Assembly (NCBI GenBank): GCA_950097015.1
Contig: CATNEN010000005.1
Location: 62,001 to 126,000 of the forward strand
Source: Macrostomum hystrix
Taxonomy: Eukaryota > Platyhelminthes > Macrostomidae
Direction: 5' to 3'
DNA length: 64,000 nt
Positions 48,001 through 58,511 of this stretch are shown in pieces. The position numbers and the translations under genes are program-made. Numbering within the stretch: the stretch's first letter is position 1; every line of letters begins with the position of its first letter. The notes below the pieces were generated by a model. The model was not told the DNA's origin, did no database searches, and saw nothing but the letters and a program-made list of their open reading frames with translations.

Positions 48001-48570
48001 CCCACTCTCCCACACTCCAACACACTCTCCCTCACACTCTCCGTCCTCTCCCTCACACTCTAGTACACTCTCCCACACTCTAGCACACTCTCACACTGTA
48101 GCACATTCGCAGACTCTCCCACACTCTCCCACACTCTCCCACATTCTCCCACACTCTTAAACACTCACTCGCACTCTCAAGTCGACTATAAGTTCGATTA
48201 CACGTATTTTATTATTTTTACCACATGCACGTCCTTATATTTTAAGGGTACATTTAGGGCAAGTGCACGTCTAGCCTATTTTTGTGTACTTCTTGACCAT
48301 AGAATGTAGGAAAAAATTAGAACCTGTCGAATGGCCAAGCAGCAAATAGACTTTTGGGCTATCGATTTAGAGTACTATAATTAATGTGTTCGTCATCAGG
48401 GATTGAAAGCCAGCACTTGGTGTTTTGTTTTATTCCCGTAAAATTGGCCGGCGTATGTCTTACTTAGACAATCCATACCGGAACATACTTTAGTCAACAT
48501 TTTCATTGAATAACTGCAGCAGTTGCATCACTGAGACTAGTCGAAGCCTATTTAAGGAATTCAGGCAGCG
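45024..48570. other. intergenic/5' region between divergent TAF6-like and peroxiredoxin genes
   Basis: About 3.5 kb of AT-rich single-copy DNA. It must contain the first TAF6-like exon (minus) and the promoter of the peroxiredoxin gene (plus). A GC-richer patch with CpG-rich sequence at 47100-47230 is a candidate TAF6-like promoter or first exon. No further gene seen. Confidence 0.4.
47795..48180. repeat. irregular CT-rich tandem repeat
   Basis: Loose repeats of CACACTCTCCCT about 10-12 bp long, degenerate, about 400 bp upstream of the peroxiredoxin start codon. Confidence 0.8.
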
Positions 48571-50705
48571 ATGCCTTACAACCTGCAGCCTGGCGACTTG
48601 GCGCCGCCATTCCGCACTCAAGCGGTTAAAAATGGGGAAATTTTATCGGATTTCACCCTGGAGGACGCCATGAGAAACGCTCAGTACCTGCTTCTGGCCT
48701 TTTATCCGTCCGATTTGTGAGTAATGATTCATTAAAATTCCATTGAGCATGCGTCATTTTAAACAGATATAAAAATCATGTCCAATCCAGTTGGCCGGAT
48801 GTACAGCCAGTAGTACAGCCGCAGCTATAGGCTGCATGTGTACAGCTTTCAGTCCTTGGACGATCCGAGGGGCGCCACACCCGCCCTAAAGGGCGCAAAT
48901 GGGGGCGAGTGGCAGAGCGGTTAACGCGTTTGCCTCTCACACCAATGTCCCCTGAGCTCGATTCCGCGGCGAGGCCACATTCATTTGAGGGCGCAGCCGC
49001 GGAGAGAAGGCTTGTGGGCTTGTCGTGCAATTTACACCCTTCAAGGCCAATCTCCAAGCGACAGTAAAAGTGTGCACTGCCTGACGATGAGAATGTCAGG
49101 GCAGATTTACACACCTGTGTGAGCGTGTGCCTGCTTAAAATATCTGTGCGCGCGTGTGTTCAGCGAAATGCAGAATTTTCCCCTAGCTGGCTGCGGGTCG
49201 TAGACCGTAATTTGGTAATTTGGTAACACCAAATTATGTGCCATTGCCCGCCGACCTCCTGCAATTATTTTTTATATTTAAATAAAGGGCATAAATTATA
49301 CCAGTAGAGTCGGGATTTGAACCCCTGACCATCAAGTCGTGAGTCCGACAGTCTAGCTTGCTCTTGCTCTGGCCCATTTGAGTTAGGTTTCATTTCAGCA
49401 TCCCCATTCGATTTCCTCCATTCTGCAGAACCTGAAACCCCCATTCATCCTCTAAAAAATCCTACAGTACATTTTCCTGCCCAAGCGAAGTGCTCCAGTT
49501 CGCTGAGAAAGCTGACGAGTTTGCCAGCCAGATGCAGTGTAATATAGTTTGCTGCTCAACTGACTCGGCCTATTCTCACCTGGCCTGGCTGAAGGCTCCA
49601 ACAAGCGAGCGGGGCCTCGGCTGGACTCAGCAACAGGCGGTCAGTGACGGCTCCGAGGCAGTGTTTCCAGTCTTGCTTAGCGACCAGACGCGGGAGACAA
49701 GCGAGGCATACGGCGTGCTGACGCCTGACGGAAAGGGATCCTACAGGTGTGTGGCCTTGCCCCGGTGAATTTTTGCTAAAACTTGATAAATACCAATTCT
49801 AAATGGCTGAACTTGCTACCCAATTCGCTTTTTACAGGGCCAACTTTCTGATTGGCCCCGATCGGCGCATCTGTCAGGCCACCGTCAGTGACATGCCAGT
49901 CGGTCGATGTATCGAAGAGGTTCAGCGTCAGCTTACTGAAATGCGCTCTATCGAAAGCGGTAGCGGAGGCGCCATTCGCCGATCGGCCCGTGCGACACCC
50001 GGCTGCACGCGACCGAAGATTCCTGAACAGATGCAGATACCAATGCGTTTGCAGCAGCAACAGCAACAGCATCAGCTACATCTGCCGCAGCCGCTGCGCC
50101 AGCAATTCTGTCCTCAGCATCAATATCAACCGTCTTCTGCCTCCATCGGAGTCATGACCGGTGTCACTGGCTACCAGCGTGAGCCCTTAAATATCGATCA
50201 GCCAGCCTGTTCCACTCTAGTCGTGGAGGCTGCCAACCTTGAGAAGCAGGCGGCTATGCTAAGAGTGAAGGACAGCGAAGATCGCCTGGCCTGGATGCAA
50301 GCTGAGGTTGAAAAGCTTCGAATGGAATCGGATCGGCTGAAGGTGGACACTGAGAGGCTGAAATCGGAAGCCAGACGACGCGAGGTTGAGGCTGAACGGC
50401 TGCTGTCTTGTCATTCAAACATTCAGTATGGCAAAAGCGGCGGTGGCGGCGTAGACGTTGGCGGAGTTTCCGCTAGGCTGCCAGTGGCACCCACAGCCGG
50501 TATGATCGCAGAAGATTGTAGCTGGCAAATGGCATTAAGTGCAGGAGCCAACTGCCAGGGCGGTCGACAGCCACAGCAGCAGGCGTACAATCAGTGTCAG
50601 CCCAAACAAATGGTTTTGCAGCAGCAGCAACAGCAGCTGTCTCGGTCTCATGTTTGCCGCCGTAGCAACAAAGTTGTGGCCTCCCACTTTGGGCGCAAGT
50701 GTTGA
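48571..50705 (+). CDS. peroxiredoxin fused to a Q-rich coiled-coil C-terminal extension
   Basis: Exons 48571-48716, 49468-49746 and 49838-50705 join in phases 2 and 2 to give 430 residues. Residues 1-180 are a typical 2-Cys-type (AhpC/Prx1) thiol peroxidase, which reduces hydroperoxides. The catalytic PxxxTxxC motif is P46, T50, C53 (FYPSDFTFSCPSE), and the conserved active-site arginine is R124 (LLSDQTRETSEAYGVL); NFLIGPDRRICQATVSDMPVGR is also family-like but is given here only in parts: NFLIGPD and SDMPVGR. The usual resolving-cysteine VCPAGW tail and the YF motif are absent; C197 in ATPGCTRP is not at the normal distance. Instead exon 3 continues without a break into polyQ, a charged coiled coil (about 272-331) and a second Q-rich tail ending GRKC. 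The GLG region has a roughly 10-residue insertion. AATAAA lies at 51007. The first intron holds nested SINEs. Confidence 0.88.
48780..49375 (-). mobile_element. SINE family B copy, interrupted by a family A SINE
   Basis: Two pieces (about 48780-48900 and 49284-49375) match the intact copy at 56.9-57.2 kb: the first has GGCTGCATGTGTACAGC and GGCGCCACACC, the second the antisense tRNA-like B box (GGATTTGAACCCCTGACC). The middle third of the element is missing compared with the 57-kb copy. Confidence 0.7.
48901..49283 (+). mobile_element. tRNA-derived SINE, family A, inserted in SINE B
   Basis: Full-length copy: tRNA-like head with A box TGGCAGAGCGG and B-box-like GAGCTCGATTCC, body with GCAGCCGCGGAGAGAAGGCT, and an AT-rich 3' end. 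Flanks are a 13-bp target-site duplication: AAAGGGCGCAAAT at 48888-48900 and AAAGGGCATAAAT at 49284-49296, differing by two transitions. Confidence 0.85.
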
Positions 50706-51361
50706 GAATGAAAATTGATGGATAAAGAAAAGAAGCAATTTTCACAAGGCCAATACAATGGAATAACAAAAGCCGTTATTTTAATTTGTATCCGCGAGTG
50801 ACTTCAATTTTATATTTGTGTTTGCCAGAATTGGTTGCTCAGTCTGTCAAACACAATTCTACATTTACACACATACGTCTAACAGCTGAGGTCAGCATTG
50901 CTACCCATTCTGTATTCGCTTTAAGCAGACGCGGACTATTTCTCGCTGCAAAATTTCGCGCCTGCCAAATACTAACAAACATAATAGTGCAAAAGTTTTA
51001 TTGCCAAATAAAATCACTTCTGCTCGAATGTACAGCAAGCTTATGCGGGCAAAATGGTCTATATGTTTGAGTTTAATTTCTACGACCGTATTCTGGCTTC
51101 GAGAATCGGCGATTTGAATTAGTTCTTGCTTTGTTACAACGAGCAGACATGTATTATGCTGTAATTCTTCACTTTTATTCTCCTATATAGGATATTTAAC
51201 CACGGGGTTAAAAATTTCGAGTACACATTCTTTCTTTTTTTCTGTATTTTCCATGAAAATCCAGAAGGCGGGCTCAAATTTTTTACTATATACGATGAAA
51301 CAACACCCAGAATCACCAAAGACATCGGCATCATCGAGATATCCAACGACTCTCATCGGGA
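50706..51361. other. 3' flank of the peroxiredoxin gene
   Basis: Contains the probable 3' UTR with a polyadenylation hexamer AATAAA at 51007-51012. No other feature is visible. Confidence 0.45.
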
Positions 51362-51371
51362 TGCCTGTTGG

Positions 51372-51745
51372 GGAGTCGGTGGCAGAGCGGTTAACGTGTT
51401 TGCCTCTCACACCAAGGTCCCTGAGCTCGATTCCGCGGCGAGGCCACATTTATTTGGGGCACAGCCGCGGAGAGAAGGCTTGGTGGCTTGTCATGCAGTT
51501 CACGCCCTTGAGGGCCAACCTCCAAGGCACAATGAATGTGTATATTACCTGACGATGAGAAAGTCGGGGCAGATGAACATACCTGTGTGAGCGTGTGCCT
51601 GTGTGCGGTATCTGTGTGCGTCTGTGCTCAGGAGTCAGCGAAATGGGCAGAATTGCCTCCTCGCTGGCTGCGGGTCTGGTGTCACCAAATGATGTGCCAT
51701 TGCCCGCAGCCCTCCTGCAGACAATTTTAATAATAAATAAATATG
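51372..51745 (+). mobile_element. tRNA-derived SINE, family A, full length
   Basis: The best-preserved copy, with intact head, GCCGCGGAGAGAAGGCTTGG, CCTGACGATGAGAAAGTCGG, GAGCGTGTGCCTGTGTGCGG and a 3' end in AATAATAAATAAATA instead of poly(A). Target-site duplication TGCCTGTTGG (51362-51371) and TGTCTGTTGG (51746-51755) flank it. Confidence 0.88.
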
Positions 51746-51755
51746 TGTCTGTTGG

Positions 51756-52493
51756 CCAGACCACAAATATTGGCATAGTTTTTCTGCTCACAAAATTCAT
51801 AATGTAACCATGTCGGCTATCATTCTTGAATATTTCGCAATAAAGTTTTACACAGAGCAATGTTAGTCCTCATTGTAAAAAATGTTTTTGACAAGAATTT
51901 CTGAATATCTTGACGACGCTGATGTCCGACAGATTTTGAAAGTTAGTTTATCGTAAAGGTAAGAAAAATGTAGATTCAGAATGGTGGACTTTCCCGAAAA
52001 TCGGTAATTCGGTTTGGGAGCTAACGTGAACTAGGCCTGGTCTACTAGGCACCAAGGTCCTTGAGCTCGATTTCTGACCTGGATTCATATGGGGCCGCAG
52101 TCACGAAAAATAAAGGTTTGTGGGGGTTTGTTGTTCAATGTACGTCATGAACTAAGAAAACCAAGTAACAGATAGTGTGTACATTGCCTGACAAGATGTC
52201 ATGAATGCTCAGAATTGCTCCGTTCTGCTCAATTCTGCCCCCTCTGGTTCCGATCATCGGGACTGCTTCCATGCCGTAGAGAAGGATCGGCTGCTTAATA
52301 AGCCACGCGGCATCTTGCCCTATTTCAGTTAGACTAATTTCCAAGATTGTCTAACCGCAGAGAACTCAATTCGAGTTCTATGGTAAAAGCCACCAAAGAG
52401 CTGAAGTGCAATGTGTTTATTTATTGCATTTATTTTAAGATTTCTGATCAAGATTAGCTTTGAAAGAAATTCGCTTACGAAGGCTAGCTCACA
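51756..52493. other. spacer with a degenerate family A SINE (about 52050-52330)
   Basis: The segment CACCAAGGTCCTTGAGCTCG and the following 250 bp follow the family A consensus with many changes and no tRNA 5' half. The rest is the 5' flank of the gene starting at 52494. Confidence 0.5.
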
Positions 52494-55400
52494 ATGGACC
52501 TAGCCAAGCTGCACAGGCTGGCGCTAAGAACTTCGACCTCTCTGTCCGATGCTCTTCAGTCTAGTCGCAGCATTCTGGAGGCCTTGCAGTGCACGTCAAC
52601 GTCAGAGAGGACAGAAGGTGCAAACAAGGGGCCGATGATTTCTGCCGTACGCAGCAACAGCAGCAATGGCACTCATCAGTCTGAGCCGCAGCAGCTGTCA
52701 CCTTCTGACAGCACGTGGTTAACTGGCGCGCCTCAGCCGTCAGCCCAGCCGTCGTCTTTACCAAAGGTGAGACGACAGCAGCAGCAGCAGCAGCCGCAGC
52801 AGCAAAGGAGTTCTTCGCTAGTCAGCAGGCCGCAGAGGCTCCGCAGTCACACAGCGTTTTTAACAGAGACTTCAGCAGCTCACAACAATGCCTCCAACGA
52901 GTCGCATTTAGAATCAGATGAACAGGGACTCCAAGTAAATAAGATGATTATTTCTGTTCTTGTTTTGTGGAATAAATGTCATACTCAAGGTAACATAATG
53001 CCTCCCTCGGCTAAAATTCGAACTCCCGACCTCTTGGTCACACGTGCGAAGTTCTAACCACTACAGGCTTTAAACTTTAAGTAATATTTGTGTAAACTAT
53101 GTGGCAACTCTAAGAACGTCCTTGGGGGGGTCTGTGGCAGAGCGGTCCCTGAGTTCGATTCCGCGGCGAGGCCACTTTCATTTGGGGCGCAGCCGCGGAG
53201 ACAAGGCTTGGCGGCTTGTCATGCAATTCACGCCCTTGAGGGCCAACCTCCAAGGCACAATGAATGTGTATATTACCTGATGATGAGAAAGTCGGGGCAG
53301 CTGTGCACACCGTGCGTGAGCGTGTGCCTGTGTACGGTATCTGTGTGCGTCTGTGCTCAGGAGTCAGCGAAATTAACAGAATTGCCAGAAGCACCATTTG
53401 ATGCGCCATTGCCAACAGCCCTCCTGCAGTTATCATTAGGTTGAGAACGCCCTGTAGCCTCAAATCTCAAAGGTGCCAAATGCAACTCACAATGCGCAGA
53501 TGGCGTGGGAGAAGGCCCGCAAGCGGCTGCTTCAAGTCAGAACCGGGACTGCCCTTCTTCTAACTGGCGGTGATGGCGGCAAGCTGCGCCACTCGCAATC
53601 GATGAAAACGCCAAGCGGCGACTGCTCTAACGACCGAGGCAAGTTAATTCCACAATCGTCGCAGCAGCATCGACGACGGACTGCAAAGCCGTCGCCAGCG
53701 GGGTCGTCCGCAACGGATGCTCGACCACCGCTTCCAGCTGCGACTAGTAAGAAAAAGTGCAAGCACGGGCTGGCGTCTGAAGATTCGCAGCAGAAGTCTC
53801 GTCATCAGTCGTCGACGCATTCTGCCAGCGGAGGGAAACCAGCAGGTCAAATGATTGAAACTGCAACAGCCGAGGACACCAGGTGAAGTTTTGCAATGCG
53901 CACTTCTCGATTAATAAGTTTTATGCTAGCGTGGATTTCTTATAAATAAAATTACATTCATGACGTAAGAACTTGAATTTTAGTACCTGGTTATGTTACT
54001 TATCCCTTGAGATTGTGAATTGTCCCCAGTAAAATAGCTTAACTTTCTCGCATGATCTCTTACCTCTTGATGCGCCAGTCGACGCGAGTCGTCCTGCCTT
54101 CGCTCGATCGACGGCTTGCTGCAGGCGTGTCGGCAGTCGCTGGGCCATCCATCTCTAGCTGGCGCCTACGCTGACACGGTCGTTTGTCAATCCAGAAGTC
54201 TTCTTCGTCGATTAGCCCTCTATCGAGAGCCGGAGGAGTGCCCGTTTGTGGCCTCGGCAGAGCAGCTTGACGCAGCCAGAGAGGCGGCCAGGTCCGTGAT
54301 TGCCGATGTGAAACTCTCCGGCTTGACGCAGCAACATTTTAGTCGCCTAGCCGAGGCGCTGGCACCACTGCAGACCCATTTGAAGATGCACCTCACCCCG
54401 GAGATCGCTCTGGCCGAGCTAGAGCCAGGACTTCGGCTTCGCTACTTCAGCGAGTACTGCTACCTGCTATTGGAGGACCGCAACAGGCTGCAGGTAAGAC
54501 TCGTTTATACTTTCCGTCAATATCAGACCAATCAGCTTCACTTCATGTATCATCTATCGGACCAATCAGCTTCACTTCATGTATCATCTATCGGACCAAT
54601 CAGCTTCACTTCATGTATCATCTATCGGACCAATCAGCTTCACTTCATGTATCATCTATCGGACCAATCAGCTTCACTTCATGTATCATCTATCGGACCA
54701 ATCAGCTTCATTTCATGAACTGTCTATCGTCCAAGTATCGATCGATCACGTCTATCGTACATGTACATGCTAACTTTCGTTGTACATACGTCCCTAACTC
54801 TTGGAACAGCTGTCTGCATGTTTTATCGTCGCACTCTCGCACACAGATGCAATCGTTGGAATCGTGCACTTCTAAGGCCACATCTGTGGCGGTTTGTCGA
54901 GCTAAAGTCCTGCTATGCATCGCGGCACATTTTGTCAACAGCCCCAGCTTGCTAGCCAGTATTAAATTGGATACCACTCTGCTGACGCGCTGTCATCAGA
55001 GACTTCGCCAATTGCTTCTAGATGGCTCGCCAGACAGTCGAACTGTTGAGCAACGCTTGCGCAACGGTGCCGAAGGCGTCGAGCTGGGCAACGAACTGGC
55101 TACATTGTGTGGCCAACTAATCCAAGAAGCCCAGTTGAGCACAGATGCGGCTGCAGTAGCTGCGTCAGTGGAGCAGGAAAAACATCATCAACATCATCAA
55201 CAACAACGTCAACAACATCAGCAGCAGCAGATGCAGCTACAACAGAGGTAAGAAGTGGAAGTTTTACTGATAAAGAACTGGTATTTACAATGAGAATGTA
55301 AATAACAATCAGATTTCTCCAACAGCCCAGAGTATCAGCCGCAACACAATCAGCATCAGCAACAGCAATCGCCTGACCGTCGTAGCGCATCAAGCCACCT

Positions 55401-58400
55401 GACAGGCGTCCTCGGAACAATTTGCTCAAGTGCTGATTGCGTAATACGTCATTTGAAACGCCTGGTGAATGCGACCACGTCTTGCCAGGCTCGCGCAAAC
55501 AATGAGGCCGACATTGACGACCAAGATGACGTAGAGGCTCGCGCCGCGGCAAATGCCATTGTTATCAACACCATCGGTCATCGTCTGAAACTGAGCATCG
55601 CGAATCTAACCACGGTAAGTCTTTGAAATTCAACTACAAAACTTCACATAATATTAATAATTGCAGGAGGGCTGCGGGCAATGGCACATCATTTAGTTCT
55701 GCCAATTTCGCTGACTCCTGAGCACACACGCACACAGATACTGTTGGCGAGCACACGCTCACACAGGTGTGTGCATCTGCCCTGACTTTCTCATCGTCAG
55801 AAAGTGTACACTTCACTGTGCCTTGGAGGTTGGCCTTCAAGGGCGTAAATTGCATGTCAAGCCCCCAATGAATGTGACCTCACCGCGGAATTGAGCTCAT
55901 GGACCTTGGTGCGAGAGGCAAACGCGTTAACCGCTCTGCTACCGACCACAAAGTTTCACAAGGTTTTAGTGATTTTCTAGCCGCCTTGCAAATCAATAAA
56001 ATCCCATTTGATATTGTTTCTCAGCTTCTGGAAGCGTCCGCCTGCAGTGTCCACGTGAAACCGGCTTTCCTGGCAAAGCTGGCTCAGCTCAGAGCAAGCT
56101 GCGAGTCGGATAGCCTGTCAGCTTTGCCATTCGACTTCTTCTATTCAGTGTTTACCGATACTTTACTGCTGAGGCGAAGTTTAGCCAAGAAGATGTACAA
56201 CTCGGATCCTGTCGAGGCCGGCAGCTCAGAAAACGCCGTGCCAGCCGAACAGAGCGACCAACCAACGACTGCGGCGGCTGATCGTCAGGTTCGCTGTGCG
56301 ATTATAACAAAAATAATCATGATTTCAGGGGGGGGGGTCGTGAGCACTGGCGCATCATTTAGCAGCCAGTGAATATGCAATTCTGAAAATGCCACCAATC
56401 CCTGAGCACACATGCACTCAGATACTGTACGCAGGTACACGCTCACACGCCCGGTGCTCATTCTCCTTGTGCCCTAAATGCAGTAAATTGCACGAAACGG
56501 CCGATTGAATGTGGCCTCGAGAAGCGATTCGAGCTCAGGACCTTGGTGGGAGAAAGTCTCTGACTGTCTCTGATCTATCTGATACTTAGGTACTGAATTG
56601 TATCCGTTTAAACTTTTTTAATTCTCCACATCAATGCAGAGTGCATCGGCAACGAATGCTGATGAGGTCGCTACACTGCTGGGCCTAATATCGTCCGTCA
56701 CCTGCGATCTGTACCTGGCCATCTCCGGGTCAGTTGACTCGATTGGAAATGGCAAACTTGATGACAGCGTTCTCGGTGATGCTTTTCAATCGGAGCTGAG
56801 ACAGCTCATTGCTCTGGTAGGTTGAAGCTCCAATAGCTTTGATGCAGACATTTAAAACTATTGTTATAGCTAATAGTGCAAGAAGAAAAAATAATAGATT
56901 TTACCTGATCCGATTGGACCAGATGTGCAACCCACAGCATTAACTGCAGCTATTGCGCGGCGCATCTGAAGGCTGCGTACGGCTGTTCAGTCCATGGACT
57001 GGGGGGACGCCACACCCTCCCTCAATTACCCCATGCTGGTACCCATTTGACAGCTGGGTGAACCTGAAGCAATGCAGAGTTAAGTGTCTTGCTAAAGGAC
57101 ACAAATTGTTCCAATAGGGTCGGGAATCGAACCCCCGACCTCCAAGTCGTGAGCCCGACTCTTCAGCCTAGGCTACAAGGCAGAAAATTATATGTCGATG
57201 TATCTACGTAATAAGAACGTAAATCAAGATAATATCATAATGGGTTCATATAAGGGAATTCACATTGGTTTAGGCAGTATCATCATGACGGATCCCAAAT
57301 GGGGTATTAATTACTAGTTTAATATACTAAAATTCTGCCAGGTCGCTAGCAAACACGGTTTGGCTTGCCTTGGCTCACTCAAACGTCGCCGACTTCAACA
57401 AGCCATGCTCCGACTAACTAGCTTCATGAAGAAACGTGGCGGTTGCAGCGGCGGAGGTGGCGGCGGCGGCGGCGGCGGAAGCGGTGGTTCCTCCCTGCAG
57501 GTGAAGACGGTGAAGACCCTAATTAGATTACTGCTAGAAATTCGGCTACACCTGGATAGGGCTAATCTGGCTAGCAGCGATCAACTCTGGTTAGTTGAGA
57601 AGTCTGTGTCCTTCTCTGCCTTGCCGAGGTGAGCCGTGAACTGCATTATTCACCTGTTCAAACATGCACCTACATTCTTACATCGATGCCTTATTTCACC
57701 TGATAGGTTAAGATCTTATACGATAGATTCAGATCTCACATTTTCTGACTCGGATCTCACCTGTTAGACTCGGATCTCATCTATTAGACTCGGATCTCAC
57801 CTTTTAGACTCGGATCTCACCTGTTAGACTTAAATCTCACCTGTTGGACTCGTATCTCACCACTTAGACTTGAGTCTCACCCGTATGACTCGGATCTCAC
57901 CTGTTAGACTCGGATCTCACTACTTAGACTTGAGTCTCACCCTTTAGACTCGGATCTCACCTGTTAGAGTTGGATCTCACCTCTTAGACTTGAATCTCAC
58001 CTGTTAGACTTGGATCTCAACTTTTTGAATTAAATTCCACGTTAGACTTTGATCTCACCTGTTAGACTCGGATCTCACCTCTTAGACTTGAGTCTCACCC
58101 TTTAGACTCGGATCTCACCTGTTAGACTCTATCCGGTCCCGCAGATACCTGGCTCTCCGCGGCAGCCGGGTTCTCGAGTTCACCAGCTGGTCGCAGGATA
58201 CGGCACATCTGCGTAAAATGTTGAATCCGTTCAGTAAGGATCCCGCAGTGCTTCGAATTGAACGCCAGGGCCGATGTAAAATCTCGCTCCTGCTGTCGGC
58301 GCCACATGAAGAATGCGTCAACGACTCTTCATCGGTTGGACGACGCCGTCGAATAAGGAGCTGCCAACTGGTCGTTGATCTGCGAGCCTCTAACGCAGGC

Positions 58401-58511
58401 AGCCACTCGGCATGCATCAGATTGTTGAGCAGTGCGCTAGCAGCTAACAGACTTACCCTGGAACCATTTCAGGCTACTGTACAGGTGGCTGTTAAACTCA
58501 AAGACCCGTGA
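52494..58511 (+). CDS. unrecognised 1,006-residue protein, nine exons
   Basis: Exons: 52494-52934, 53500-53882, 54079-54493, 54847-55247, 55326-55614, 56025-56288, 56640-56816, 57342-57628 and 58145-58511. All junctions have GT-AG consensus and compatible phases, so the model is sound although I do not recognise the family. The start MDLAKLHRLALRT is the first ATG of an open exon. Residues about 80-110 and 400-450 are Q/H-rich low complexity. The middle (PEECPFVASAEQLDAAREA, RLRYFSEYCYLLLEDRNRLQ) and the C-terminal half are leucine-rich and probably alpha-helical; a poly-Gly run follows KKRGGCS. No signal peptide or transmembrane span is evident. The last exon ends in TGA at 58509-58511, overlapping a perfect GTGAGT, so it either stops here (KLKDP) or splices onward to an exon I could not find. 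AATAAA lies at 58991. Confidence 0.7.
52985..53060 (-). mobile_element. tRNA-like SINE head remnant in intron 1
   Basis: The reverse complement reads GCCTGTAGTGGTTAGAAC ... GGGAGTTCGAATTTT, with A- and B-box-like segments at tRNA spacing. The acceptor stem does not close, so it is a SINE or tRNA pseudogene and not a functional tRNA. Confidence 0.5.
53123..53443 (+). mobile_element. tRNA-derived SINE, family A, with deletion in the tRNA head
   Basis: After the A box (TGGCAGAGCGG) about 27 bp of the head are missing, joining directly to TCCCTGAGTTCGATTCC. The rest is well preserved. Imperfect target-site duplication: AGAACGTCCT before and AGAACGCCCT after. It lies in intron 1 of the unrecognised gene. 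Confidence 0.82.
54520..54720. repeat. minisatellite, 34-bp unit, six copies, intron 3
   Basis: Unit: TATCGGACCAATCAGCTTCA then CTTCATGTATCATC. Nearly identical copies begin a few tens of bases after the donor at 54494. This short array could represent an early stage of intron minisatellite growth. Confidence 0.93.
55649..55947 (-). mobile_element. tRNA-derived SINE, family A, antisense in intron 5
   Basis: The reverse complement has the tRNA head (GGTAGCAGAGCGGTTAACGC) and the usual body. Flanked by the duplication ACAAAACTTCACA (55636-55648) and ACAAAGTTTCACA (55948-55960), 11 of 13 identical. Confidence 0.87.
56330..56560 (-). mobile_element. degenerate family A SINE, antisense in intron 6
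   Basis: Recognisable pieces: CGCATCATTTAG, GAGCACACATGCACTCAGAT, GAATGTGGCCTCGAGAAGCG and GAGCTCAGGACCTTGGTG. The A box is lost. Starts after a G-run of ten near 56330. Confidence 0.7.
56930..57190 (-). mobile_element. SINE family B, near-complete copy in intron 7
   Basis: The reverse complement starts with a tRNA-like head (GCCTTGTAGCCTAGGCTGAA; B box GGGGGTTCGATTCCC) followed by GTCCTTTAGCAAGACACTTA, ACTCTGCATTGCTTCAGG and CACCCAGCTGTCAAATGGGT. This central block resembles a SINE core that I recall from many animal genomes, so the family may belong to a conserved-domain SINE superfamily. Confidence 0.75.
57730..58135. repeat. minisatellite, 20-bp unit, intron 8
   Basis: About 20 units of GACTCGGATCTCACCTGTTA with TTGAGT and CTACTTA variants. 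It ends immediately before the acceptor GGTCCCGCAG at 58144, so it supplies part of the pyrimidine-rich region upstream of the splice site. Confidence 0.93.

Noticed and set aside
51372-51450. Possible functional tRNA genes at the SINE heads
   Set aside because: Acceptor stems do not pair, anticodon arm is poor, and the same head recurs attached to a common 300-bp body with target-site duplications.
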